Positions 39,001-51,529 of a stretch of DNA of 64,000 nucleotides are shown here, piece by piece. Numbering within the stretch: position 1 is the stretch's first letter; the number at the start of each line of letters is the position of its first letter. The DNA comes from Piscicola geometra (Eukaryota > Annelida > Clitellata > Hirudinida > Piscicolidae), in the NCBI GenBank assembly GCA_943735955.1, contig OX030957.1, forward strand, positions 12,638,517 through 12,702,516, read 5' to 3'. Below the pieces are notes generated by a model that worked only from the letters and a program-made list of their open reading frames with translations, searched no databases and had not been told where the DNA came from. A program made the position numbers and the translations under genes.

Positions 39001-42000
39001 AATCATTTCAAAATAATAATCAATAACTAAATGTACATTTTTAACAGATTTTTTATAATTAATCTGAAATTGTTCCATACCAAGGGTGACATGGGTGAGA
39101 AAGGCGACCCTGGAAATGTTGGTTTAAACTTTAATATCACTTCCCAAAAACAAATAAATGTTTTTAAAACAATTTATGACAATAATTTTTTTTATAAATA
39201 ATTAATAATAATTCAAACAGTTGAAAGTGCATAATATGACATTTTTTTCGATTTATTTTTGCCCAGGAGGGTCTGAAAGGCATAAAAGGATCCAGGGGCG
39301 ACAAGGGTGAGATCGGAGAACCGGCTAGTGCTTAATACACCTTTCAAATTCTATCAATTGATAATTGTGTTCCAAATGAAACTATTTTTCAACTATCACA
39401 ACTTTAAAAACTCAACTTTACCCTAACCTTAAACTCAACTATCGAGAAACGTTTATTAGTTGAATAATAAGAATGAATCTATTTCGAATCAGGGTCCACC
39501 AGGATCGGGCGTTGGAAATTTGGCAGAAAAACTATCGCCTTCGGTAAGATTGTTTTTTCATTTCACTAAAAATCACCATTTTATTTCAAGTTATAAATAA
39601 CTTACCATCATCATTTTATTCTAAGTTTTAAATAACTAAACATCACCATTTTACTTCAAGTTATAAATAACTAAACATCACCATTTTATTTTAGTTATGT
39701 ACAGAAACATTAAACTTGCAGGAGTTGCGAGGTCTGTTGAAAGGCCTGCAAGGAAGCAGTGGGAATCCTGGAGCTGATGGAATACCCGGAAGGCCTGGAG
39801 CCCCTGGAAATAGGGTGATGATGATGATATTGAGGATGATGATATTGATGATGATGATGCTGACGATGCTGATGATGATGATAATGATATTGAACAAAAG
39901 ATAAATGAAAATGCAATCGTTTTTCACCTTTAACGAATTCTTTATCTTTTCGAAGGGCCCTCAAGGAGAACAAGGAATGAACGGAGAAACGGTAGTTATG
40001 TCTTCCGTTAAAGTTCATCTAATGAATTTCTCAATTATATAAATTATATGTAATAAAATATCTCATGTATTATATTAGATACTGAAAGGTCGAAAGAATA
40101 ATCTTTTGAAAACAGTTTCATTACCCCTTTACCTGTGAAGGGTCCTCCAGGCAAAGATGGAAAAGACGGGAGGAGTGGAGATAAAGGAGACAGGGTGAAT
40201 AATATGATGACGATAATGATGATGATGATGGTGATGATGATGATGATGATGATGATAATAATGATGATGATGACGATGATGATGAGGATAATGAGGATAA
40301 TGAGGATGATATAGAAACCAACAAAAAATACTTATTTAAAGTTTTCTGTACCAAGAACAGCTAAATATTCTAGTTACTAGTTCTTTCATTAGTAATTGCT
40401 GAGCAAAATGTTTCAGGGAGAACCAGGTCACTCGGGCAGGCAAGGAGACCCAGGATCTTCAGGCGCTAAAGGTCCTCCCGGAGAAAAGGGAAACACTGGC
40501 TCTCCAGGACTGCCCGGACAAATGGTAAGAGAGAGGTTTCTTGGAAAATGTTGAGTTTATTTAGTTTGCATTTCCGAATGATGTTTATTTTGAGCTTTGC
40601 TGAAGCTAGTGTATAAGAAAACATCCAAAATGAAAAATTCGATTTGTAGAAAATACTATTAAATTAATATTGACCTGACCACTGCAGGGCATGACTGGCC
40701 ATCCTGGTAAGTCCGGAATGCCTGGATCCCCTGGACCCCAAGGACCCCCTGGCTCATCGGTTGGTCTTAACGAGTGGTGGATGGATTCCCTCAGAAATAA
40801 TTTATCAAGTTATTATGGGTTAATTTAAAATTGGAATTAATCTTTCTCCTACAAAATCAGGCGAATGTCGAGTTGACTCAGCTGCTTGTGAGTGCTAGCT
40901 TGATGAGATCATTTCGTTTATATTAAATGAATCGAAACAAAAGATTTTGAACAGGTTCATACAGCAAGTTAATGAAAACTGTGGAAACAATAATTTTGTC
41001 GAAAAAATCTCGTAACACCATAATTCCCTTCATGCAGCAAAGTCTCAAAGACTCGAGCGAGAACCTCAATTCGACGGAGGGCTCTTCAAAACTGGCCCTA
41101 CTGCTTGGAGGCAAGCCTGGATCTCCCGGCCCACCTGGCTCCCCTGGTCAACCGGTAAGTAAGAAATCCTCTTATTTTGAGATAAGTCATTGGTACTGAA
41201 TCATTTTTGCTGAAATGATAAAGTGCCATAGAAAATGTTTGTAATTAATGTTTTTAGTGTGAGCTATTTACATTATTTTTGTTCACCAGGGTATATCTGC
41301 TCTACCGGGTTCTCCTGGACCTCTGGGCCAAGTAAGATTTAGGAACTTATGTTTTAAATTTATACTTTTATTTTAGATTTATAAAAGTTTAACTGAAACT
41401 TCTCAGCGTCTTTTCAATAATCATTCCCACATACTCATTAAACTCAAAATCTCTCATCACAAAATCTTGCCCCACAGTCAGGGGCTAGAGGAGCCACAGG
41501 AGCACCTGGACCGCCTGGGAGATCCGGTCTGCCCGGACCGGCTGGAGCCCAGGGACCTCCAGGAAACGACGGCAACCAGGGCCACCGAGGAATTGCTGGC
41601 ATGCCTGGAGATCCAGGACTGCCGGTGAGATATTCAATTTTATGTTTTTCTAAAACTTTTTCCATGTTTTTCGTAGTTAATAAAATATAAGTTAAAGATT
41701 CTTTAAAATATAAATTGTAATTCTTCAAATAAATTCTTTTAAAAAAAGAATTTCAATTATTCGCTTCATCTAAAACTTAATTCAATTTCTTTTAAAAACC
41801 TACAAATAATTTTCAAAATACTAACTTCAAAAGTTGAGTTGTGAAGCCAATTCTAGACAAAACAGGTATTTATGGTGACTCTTAATGAAAGAAATTCTGA
41901 ACAAGGAAAATGAGTAATCATTTACAAATCATTAGTCAAAGTTTAATTTTATTAATTTATTTTTCCAAAATAAGTGCTTTAACATACAAAGAACATGAAT

Positions 42001-44364
42001 TTGAACAAAGAATTCCTAATTCCACGCTTTTTTCAAAAAAGATTAACAATGAAATATGGTTTGAATCAGGGATAAGTGAACTCAACTTCAACAAAAGTTT
42101 TGCCAACACCAAGTTTTACCAAGTCCCTTGTATATGCATGGCAGATTTAAATAAATTTGTATTAAACTTGTTAGCAGCTCCATCTTTAGAGGAAACTCAG
42201 TTAGACTGCTCCTGTTACCAACCTTTAATCAATTTGTTGAAAAGATTTAAATACATTTTCATATTTGAATTAATTTCAGTAATTCCATTTGAAAACCACG
42301 GTTTCAATGTATTAATATTTTAAAAATTATTTTGATGTTCATATTCTTAAACTTCTCAAATTTTTTTATTTAAGCTCAATCGTTTATTCCAGGCTTAATA
42401 AGTTCATATTTCATTTCAACACCTCTCCATGACCTTCCCTCTTCCTCCAGGGTCGCAGTGTTTCCACAGCGGAGCTTAGTGAGTTGTGCTACAAGGTTCT
42501 TGAAGGTAGAGTCATCTATCATTTCTTTTTATTAGTTCCCTTTATTACATACAACTTAATAAATTGTGTTTTTCTCGTTGAGTTTTTTTTGCACTTTTTT
42601 CAGAAACTGTATGAAAGAGAAAAACGTTTTTAAGCAGATCTTATAAGCAATTTTAATAGGGCATTTTAAATCACATAATTGAATCTGAAAAGAAGTTTTA
42701 AAATAGGTAACGGAATTGTTTAAGCGTTTTAAACTCAATGTAAAACTGTTTTTAAAATAGAAAAAAACTAATTTTTTAATAGCCACTATTGTTTGCATCA
42801 TTAGGTTTTGGTCAAAACTAAATGATTGATTGAACCGAAAACAAAACCAAAGAATTTTTATATTAAATGTTTTTAAAAGTTTTTTTCAAATTAAATTGAA
42901 CAATTCCTGTCTACCAGTAACCTTTACGCCTTCATTTCGTTTAGAAACATTGGTGTCAACGCTTCGTTTTCCTGCTTTTACTCTTCGAAGCAATTTTTTG
43001 GCCTATCACGGCTGACAAAAACCTGGAATATTATCCTTTTTCGTTCTAATTTTCACCATAATAATCATCTGTCATCATCATGGCTCTTTTCATCACAGCC
43101 ATTATCTTCTTTTTCATCGAAAACTCAAGAAAATCATCATCATCATCGTCGTCTCAACCTTGACTAATTGACCAAAATTACTCATATTTTACCATCTACT
43201 GAAGAAAACATTAAGGAAGTTGCTTGGAGAAACTTTTAAATTATTGAAAAATTATAACATTTAAAGATTTTTTAAAATCAGATTTATAGCAAGAATTCAA
43301 GAAAAAAATTGTGCACAAAAATGAGACAAAATAACATCTTTTTTTTTGAGATTCGAGCTGTTGAAGACATACTTTGAAACGCTCTGTCATTTAACCACGA
43401 TAATTAGGTTTTCTAAAACTAAAACTAAAAAAATATATATAGTCACAATGTATTTTGACTTGACCAGAGGCTTCACATGAATAACATTTAAAAGCCTTCA
43501 TCTGCTTGCCGAGAACTTGAATGATTTCACGATATTTTCTATCGCATGCGTGACTTGTCGCAAACAGCGAGCTTTCTTTATGTTGCCAAGTCTTCTGTCT
43601 TCAAGCATTCCACTCTTTTTCGATTAATGACATTTCTATTAATTGGTGTCTTTTTCGAATCTATTTATTTATGGAAATTATTAATTTCTAATCCTTATTC
43701 ATTTGTAAACTACAAAAATTTCTTGAGATAATTATAAAAATTAATATAGTAAATTGTGAGAAAAATTGAAAAAATATTTCACCAATTTTTTTTATATACA
43801 CAAACTTAAATTTCCTTGTGCAAAATCGAATGTTTTACCAAAAATGGAATATGCATCTTAGAAAAACCAACGTGTATAAATTATTTTTACCACATCAATC
43901 CAACCTTCCTACACAATCCAATCAATCCTAGCAAATATCAAACTCTTAATTTCTCCACCACTCTAACGACTTCCGTCAACTCTAAAAATTCCCTTCTCCC
44001 ACCTCGACCGACAGCCCGACTTGACGATCTAGTGAAGGACTTGAGGGGGCCTCCGGGATCTCCAGGCGTTGGCAGGCCGGGAAGACCAGGCCCGCCAGGT
44101 CCCCAGGGCATTCCAGGTAAGTTTATTTCGTAACACATACTCTTATTAAAATCTAATTTATTAATATTTCATAATAATTGAGTTTTTCCACTTAAATCAA
44201 TGTTTAAAAACTCCTGAGTCACAGTGAAAAAGACTATTGAATCGAATTCATTTCGAATACTTTCATTTTGTTTTTGTTATATTCATTTTCAACACGAGCT
44301 CTGGCTTTTTCAAAACTACAAACACAATTCCTCCATCACTCGCATCATCATCATCATCATCCTT

Positions 44365-44426
<62 letters not shown>

Positions 44427-44439
44427 TATCAACATCATT

Positions 44440-44470
<31 letters not shown>

Positions 44471-44699
44471 CACAGGTGACCGAGGTCCAATAGGAATGCA
44501 GGGAGAGAGGGGCCTGCCAGGTTCTCCAGGCTACATGGACGAGGAGGAGAGGAGTGAGAGGCCCCCTGCAAGCAGGAGGAGGGGTCGGCCGAGTAAGTGG
44601 AAGGGGAGGAATGAGGGTGGGGGAGGGATGATAGAGAGCGGTAGGAGGGGCTCGGGTGGAGAGGTTTGGAAAAGAGTCTTAGAAGTGTCGTTGCTTTGA
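33073..44699 (+). CDS. FACIT-like collagen alpha chain with TSPN domain
   Basis: Exons: 33073-33203, 33399-33671, 34596-34763, 34983-35075, 35383-35439, 38592-38639, 38839-38892, 39085-39117, 39267-39323, 39493-39543, 39722-39814, 39956-39991, 40141-40194, 40417-40524, 40688-40759, 40861-40887, 41038-41154, 41290-41331, 41478-41624, 42451-42505, 44015-44116 and 44476-44592 (or read-through to a stop at 44699). About 679 residues stay in one frame. The first four exons form a laminin-G-like TSPN domain (INILEKL start, [40 protein letters not shown]). A Thr/Pro linker follows, then [16 protein letters not shown] and Gly-X-Y repeats with interruptions such as AEKLSPS and LTQLL. Two exons are 54 bp and one 108 bp, the classic collagen size. 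The protein should be an extracellular fibril-associated chain. The signal-peptide exon and any C-terminal NC domain are not found. The exact type (IX/XIX/XXI-like) is not decidable. Confidence 0.87.
33672..33885. repeat. TTGGTTGGATGG-type simple repeat
   Basis: G/T-rich units (GGTTGG, GGATGG, GATTGG) starting directly at the donor of the second recognised collagen exon (AAG|GTTGGG). Intronic. Confidence 0.85.
35485..36345. repeat. Iterated 5' terminal units of hAT copy A
   Basis: Four tandem units of about 150-400 bp, starting near 35485, 35725, 35878 and 36289. Each begins with a G-rich block (GGGGGATCCTGGGGTC, GGGGGTCCTGGGATCCAC and so on). The first three continue with a shared segment containing ATAATCGTCAACCAT and CAGTAATACAT, and the first and third with GTTATAGTGATAGCTGC. 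The first contains a run of about 17 C. Confidence 0.75.
35485..38466 (+). mobile_element. hAT-type transposon (TTF/DUF4371-like), copy A
   Basis: It is bounded by inverted tips CATGGGCGGCGATC (left) and GATCGCCGCCCCTG (right) and a perfect 8-bp duplication aaatatag (35477-35484 and 38467-38474). Transposase remnants on plus: [20 protein letters not shown] and [15 protein letters not shown] (36744-37010), [20 protein letters not shown] and [13 protein letters not shown] (37233-37553), and a C-terminal [13 protein letters not shown] piece near 37790 followed by the conserved tail. These match the HCxAHxxNL and dimerisation motifs of hAT transposases. Stops and frameshifts show decay. It sits in the collagen intron between the TSPN linker exon and the first Gly-X-Y exon. 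Its first about 850 bp are built of iterated terminal units. Confidence 0.88.
39817..39895. repeat. (GAT)n microsatellite at a collagen donor
   Basis: GATGATGAT triplets begin within the donor of the exon ending at 39814 (AGG|GTGATGATG). A similar tract follows the donor at 40194. Confidence 0.9.
40203..40310. repeat. (GAT)n microsatellite in a collagen intron
   Basis: Imperfect GAT/GAC/AAT triplets starting about 10 bp after the exon ending at 40194. Confidence 0.9.
41910..42323 (+). CDS. Intronic ORF with signal-peptide-like N-terminus, unknown
   Basis: A 137-codon ATG-to-stop frame in a collagen intron (41625-42450), where the AT content makes such a length unlikely by chance. Residues 1-23 ([20 protein letters not shown] then ISA) look like a cleavable signal peptide or membrane anchor. 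A mature part of about 114 residues follows, with two CxC pairs (CIC near residue 75 and CSC near residue 100), one potential N-glycosylation site (NST) and a hydrophobic C-terminus (FIFELISVI). No Gly-X-Y, so it is not a collagen exon, and it has no recognisable family. It could be a nested secreted-protein gene, a remnant of an unidentified element, or an exceptional chance frame. Confidence 0.4.
   Translation: MSNHLQIISQSLILLIYFSKISALTYKEHEFEQRIPNSTLFSKKINNEIWFESGISELNFNKSFANTKFYQVPCICMADLNKFVLNLLAAPSLEETQLDCSCYQPLINLLKRFKYIFIFELISVIPFENHGFNVLIF
44341..44475. repeat. (ATC)n microsatellite at the last collagen acceptor
   Basis: ATC triplets run right up to the acceptor (ATCACACAG) of the last recognised collagen exon at 44476, replacing a normal polypyrimidine tract. 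Confidence 0.9.
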
Positions 44700-47600
44700 T
44701 TGAGTGATTGGGAAAAGACTGGTGGTCGTCGCTGGTGACGCAAATTGAAAACTCTTAAGTGCGATGATTGACGGTGTTGTTGGAAATTAGTTGCAACACC
44801 ACTTCTTTTGGAGAGGAATGCTTTCAAGGGCGATAATTAGCGCAGTGGTGACAATGCTCTATTCATTCTATTTTGCAATTTTTGACACTTGGACTAATGT
44901 TACGCTTCAACACTTTATCAAGATGTTACCGTTAAACGAAAGTTCTTCTCTAGTGTGCTTTAGAAACTATTGGCAATTCATTTATGCAATTTTTTTCAAT
45001 GAAATTGTTTACATTAATATTTAATTGATGCATTTTGATCCATTCCACTGTAATATGTTTCCATACAACATTAGTTGTTATTTTTAATTGAACATAAAAA
45101 CTTTTTATATTTTTCCACGCAGATAAAAGAAGAGAAAGGGAAAAATAGTTTTAGCAGAGAAGCTTATAGAAATATTTTAAATTCAAATATTTTAATAACC
45201 ATATCTTCTAAAAATGATGAAATTTATACTGTTAATGCATTCAGAGTTCATCATATAATTTCACAATTATTCAAAAAGTAATTTCTTGAAATTTCGTTAG
45301 TTTCTTATTTGCGCTCAGTCGAATATACTCTTCATGCGAGACGTCCTTTTATGAGGAGCTTTCGTGCTCAAGAATAAACAAAGTTGGACCTATAATATTT
45401 GTCAATACATTGGTTAGTCCGTTAAAAAGATTTGAAGAATTTATTTGAGAATTTTTATAAAGAATTTCTTGAAAGTTTTATTAAAGTTTTTTTTTCGTTT
45501 AAAAATTGAAGGGTTTTTTAGCAACTACAGTAAATTTTACTATAGTTTCAAGTGTTGGGTATATCAAATAGTTTGCATTTATTTTATGAATTATTCAAAA
45601 AAATTTAATCAAGCATTAAAGATAATCTCCCTCCTTTCCCAATTTATCTCCCGTCAGTTCCAAACCATTTCACGTTTTTATTCTAGTTGGTTTTTTAAGA
45701 TTTAAAATAAATAAATAAATCTTATGCTTTAATCACAGTTCCCTTAGTTTTGTTTTTTTTAAATAATAATAAAATCTCGATTATAATACTATAACTTATT
45801 CTTTAATCACTGTTCTTTCGCTCGCGACATCTAAATCGCAAGCCAGGCAATAAATAACGTCCTAATTAAGGTTAATGCGCTTCGGAAAGGCAGTGATTAA
45901 TCATCACCTCAAGTCGCATGAATTCATTCCATCAAACGAGCGTCTAACTTTATAGCATGAACTTCTTGATAGTGCCTGCCATATAGGTAGCTTATCAATT
46001 TAATTTAGTTCCGACGGGAGACACTATCATTGATTACCCACAGCGAACTTCTTTTCCATAAAGTGCAGGGCTTCTCTCGAGCATAGACGCATTCAATCAA
46101 CGATTGAAATCGAAACCACGCTAGTGAGACGAACACCAAACGTTTAACCGCTAAACTTACCCACCTCACTGACTTGCGGCATTCTGATGTTACTTTCTGG
46201 TTGCCTGAAGCGCTCCCTAAGGTTGCGTACTTTGTTCATAACACCCACGTGGAAACACGCCTAATCCAGGGCAAGGCGACTTTAGAATGAAGTTGAAGGT
46301 GTTTTATGAGATAGATCTGCATGTGTGTTGTGCTCTTCAATGAGAGTGTGTGTGGATTGCGGGAAGGGAATGAGTTGTGAGATGGATGAGCGAGCCTTTA
46401 TTGAGAATACCTTAACATTTAATATTTATTTATGTTTTAATATATAATATTAAATAATTAAAGGGATAAACCAGACAAAAAGGTAATATGGACCCCCATA
46501 AATGCACAAAAATGCGCAAAGAATTGTAGTTATTTAAATCCTGCTACTTGAAATGATTATTTTGAAACTTTATCGGAACGCCTGTCTCCAAAACTCATAT
46601 ATTTTCGCTACGCACAAAATGTAAAAAAACTTTAATTTAATCGTTAGAAATATTTGGATCTTTTTTCATGAAAAAGACTAAGTTGATATATTGCTTCTTA
46701 TAGTTTTGAAGGAAAAACAAGTCAAAGGCTTAAAAATCAATTGCAAATGAATTTGAAGATTAAATTATTGTATTAATATTTTACATTTGAAAAAAATTTA
46801 AATAGATTTTTATTAAAAAATTAATAATTCTCCCTCATTACAGCTCCAAGACCATCAAATATAAAAAGTTTCCTTAAATGGTCATTTTTTGGGCATTTAT
46901 CAAATAATTTTATTCAAAAACCAAAATCTTATGGTTTAAAAATATATATCAACATATAATGATTTGATTTTTTGGATTGCTGGTTAATTAAAGAGAGAAA
47001 AACTTAATTTTTCATGTGAATAATATATGACAGGAAAGCCATAAGGGAAATATTGCAGAAATGGATGGGCACATTGGGTTCTATAATGAAGATATTCAGC
47101 TGGATAGAAGAGTATACGGTGAAAATTAGTTCAGAAGAGAAGCTAGCATTTTGAGATTGTCTTTGGCAAGAATTGTGGAAATGAAAAACGAAAAAGTTTT
47201 TCAAAACGCCAATGTATTTTGTATGGAGAAGTTCATAAAAGAGAAACAAAACGAAGGAAGGTTCGCGGTGGAAAGATAAATTAAAGGTGCATGCGAAGGC
47301 ATATGCGAAGGCATAAAATACACACTAATAAAGTCCTCCGATTGAGGTCACGCCGCTTTACGACATGACAAATGCCTCTTTGATGGCGTCACGATGCAGA
47401 AATAATTATTTATAACAAATGGCCTTGGTGGAGCGGCTGCCTCTTTTAATGCAATTAAAGAAATTCGTTTAATGACAAATTCACTTAAAACAAAAGTATA
47501 TCAATTGTGAAAGACATTTAGTTTGAAATGAATTCACTTTTAAAAGATCAATCGAAGGTTGGCTTCAGAATATTCTCAATGTATAATCGTTTTTGAATAC

Positions 47601-48860
47601 TTTATACTCCGTAACATTTAAAATAAATGCTCTTAGTGAGTAAAAAATAACTTTTGAACTTGGAAGTTTTTAGTGCACCTAACACGCCACTAATCGCCGA
47701 TTATTTCAATGATTAGCGTGAAGAGTGGCTTTCAACAGGCATCGGTATAAACTTAATCTATTGAAAGAAAATTAAGTTTTCTGAATTTAAAAGTTATTTT
47801 ATTCGTTAAAATAATTCATCCTTTTCATGAGACTATTTCAATGAACACTCTGTTAATTATTTACTCGTTTGGAAGCTCCATCTGGAGTTAATTGAAAGGA
47901 AATGACATGAATTGCATTTAGAATTCAACGAAAACACATATTCATTGTTTTAAACTTTCACGTTTTGGAAGGTCCTTACGCTTAGAAGTTCAACTTTCAA
48001 CATTTTCAAATTGTTAAAGCTATTTAAACTGCACAAAGTCTTTCAAAACTTTAAAATTGTTACATTTTAATTAAACTGTATTTCGAAACTTTTTTCAAAT
48101 TATTTTTTTTTCTGTGGTCTTTTTTATTAAACCTATGTATCCAATAAAAAGTCAGTATATTAAAATTGACTTCACAACTAAATAATTTAAATTAACTTTT
48201 TATTTGGAAATTGTAAAATTTAATTGATTATTTTCATAAAAAGTTGCTATTCGGTTGCTGTGTTTCCAGAGGAACTCACACGAGTGGCTTTCCACTATGG
48301 CTCGAAGCATGCCGCACTGGCGCATCTCTTATTGATGATGATGAAGTCAAAATATTCAAAGGCTGAGCATTGGATGCGCATTTATTCGGGAGTATTTGAT
48401 CCACTGGCATTCTCATTAATATTTCATAGTGCTACGACATAATCAATGCGTCTCAAGCCTTAAACCGTTAATCCGATGGCGAAGAAACTCACATAAATAA
48501 ATGAAACCTTCAAAATGCCAGTGAGAAAAGAAAATGATTATGAGTAAAAAATGTATTTAAAAAACTGCGTCTATGAAAGGAAGTAGATGAGTGAACAGGG
48601 GCGGTGATCGGCTGTAAATCTGGGTTCTACCAGAATATTTGCTTTTATATTAATCGTTTCTCGTTTGATCATCAACCTTCTATATATGATGGTATAGGAG
48701 GAAAGACTCTGCCTTCTGCTCAAAAGTCCGTCTGATGCGCTCCTTGGTAAGGTTCCTGTCCCCGAATCATAAACATTATCAAAAGACTTGGAAAGAAGAA
48801 AACAAGGTGCTTCTGAGGACTTCTTGGAATTTCCAACAGTGATAGAATCACCAATGCTGA
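44700..48860. other. No recognised gene
   Basis: AT-rich sequence. Short frames (44791-45024, 45075-45281, 45445-45705, 47004-47249 minus, 48224-48442) have no recognisable motif. A less AT-biased island at about 45780-46330 has neither ORF nor repeat I can name. Any 3' exons of the collagen gene could be here but were not identified. Confidence 0.4.
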
Positions 48861-48869
48861 AGTCTGGAA

Positions 48870-49011
48870 GAGTTTAACGAGTCTTATTGGCCCCATGAAG
48901 ACCCACTGACTACAGTGGAAACAAATGAACCTCGGTCTGTCCTGTATTTGTTTAATTTGTTTGAACCCTAAGCGCTTTTGTTCGCTTAGTAAAGGGCGCT
49001 ATATAAATTAT
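48870..49011 (+). mobile_element. Probable LINE or SINE 3' end
   Basis: The segment ending in AAAGGGCGCTATATAAATTA resembles the conserved 3' terminus (a CGCTATATAAAT-like motif followed by a simple-repeat tail) shared by many L2/CR1-type LINEs and dependent SINEs in animals. It is followed immediately by the (TTGA)n array, consistent with a tail repeat. Upstream sequence to about 48580 may belong to the same element, but I see no intact ORF. Confidence 0.5.
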
Positions 49012-49633
<622 letters not shown>

Positions 49634-49649
49634 CAGCTTAATCTTGCAC

Positions 49650-51525
49650 GATGATGCTGACATTGAAGATTAAGTATTCTCTTAGCGACATTTAAATTGA
49701 CAAAAAATAGATTTTCTTCGTGGTTTTCACCATGCCGTATAAATTATATGTTTTTCAGTTTCAATTTACGTTAAACTTATAATAATAAGTTCAAAATTAA
49801 AAGTCCATCTACTGCTGATATTGTTCTTTCGTGAAACCAAGCATCGTGACATTTTTTAGCATTTCAAACTCTCTTAAATAACTTTTTTGTTTCATGGAGT
49901 AAACGTATTGTCAAAGAATAAGCGCTGGTCTTTAATTGCAGTAAATCTTCGTTCGTTGATGACAAAGTGTGCATGAAAACTCTAGGATCTGCCTTGTTTG
50001 AAGGGGAGCCAGAATATTTGTCTTTTCATCAATCCAGATTGTCCCTCGTTTGATCAGTCAGTCAGCCTTTCATATGGGATCATGGATCAAGAAAAAATTA
50101 AACAAAAGCATAATCATAAGTCCTGCTTAAAAGAGGAGTATTGTGCATTTGGAAAAAATATTTTATAATATTTTATCACAAACCCTTTGTGAATTTGAAG
50201 AAGCTATTTAATTCTATTCAGTCATAAGCCCTTTTCGCAGGACCACGACAGGATAAGCAGCTGCATCTGATTAGAAGTGTCGCAATTTAGATCGCTTGGT
50301 TTCCATGCATTCTAATCGCCTTGAGACTTTTAATTCTTGAGCTTGTCTGAAAGAAACTTTTATAAGAAAAAGTTTTTGCAATAAATCTCCTACTTCGGTT
50401 TCACGTTCCAATGAAACAATTAAAAATATGATAAGAGTGGCGTTAGACCAAAAAGATGTCGTATTGGATTAGAACATAGAGCATGGCAATGCCTAGTGGG
50501 TATAGAATTGAATTATTCCTATATTCAAATATATCTTCTCAATTTAAGAATTCCAAAATTTAGATAAAAACTGATGTGACGTAGTTGAATGAAGAAGAAG
50601 TGATGCATAGAGGAATGGAAAAATTATTAAATATGAATTCAACCTCTGATTCTAAATGAGGGAATAAAACGGAATATAAAAAAAAACATTTTTGTTAGTT
50701 TGAATTATACATTTTTACCGGCAACTAAAACGTAGAAAGATTAGCAAAAAGACGGAGTTTGTAAACACTAAAAACATAAGAAGTGGCGTGAGGATTCATC
50801 AAGAAATAATACTCATGAATTTATCCATTATCGTCAAGATTTCATCTTTTTTTCAATTTTGAAATATTACTCAGTCTTTTCTGCCATCTCCATTGTTTGG
50901 TAAAACTTTAAAATAGTTTTTGTTTCAATTTCAATTCAACGCATTTCTTGAAACTTTTTAAAAATTATTTTTATAAATTTGAAAAACTTCTATTGTGAAA
51001 TGTAAAAAAACTTGAATGTTATTCTTTTAATGCGCTCTTTTGAAAAACTAATGCATTACGCGTTTTGACCATGTAGTGGATTGGGTTTTTAGTCATTATC
51101 TAAAGACTTTAGGATTAAGTGCCTGGTCACGCGTTTTGATTTAACATACTTATTTGAAGAATATTTTTAATATATACTAAAAAATTTTAAAAATAAAAGA
51201 TTTTATTTTCGAGAAAGGAAAAAATTAATCTAATACTATTGTAATGAAAAAATTTAAAAAAAATTTCACTAAAAATATTAATAAATGTAAAACCTTTGAG
51301 CATTGTTGTGTCGATGAATATATTAACAAGCATAAATCATTCAACAGGAGTAGAAAACATGCAATAAGAGTTTGTAAAAAAACATTTGTTTTAAAAAATC
51401 TTTGAAAAATATTTGATTTATTAAAAATTTAAACAATTTCTATAAAAACTAACTTTAATTAAAAGAAGCGAAAAAACTTTTAACAATGAAGAAAATGTCA
51501 ATTTGAAGGGAAACACGACAAGAGC
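49650..51525. other. No recognised gene
   Basis: AT-rich unique-looking sequence with no ORF above about 60 codons that I can support and no tandem array. Confidence 0.5.
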
Positions 51526-51529
51526 TTAA

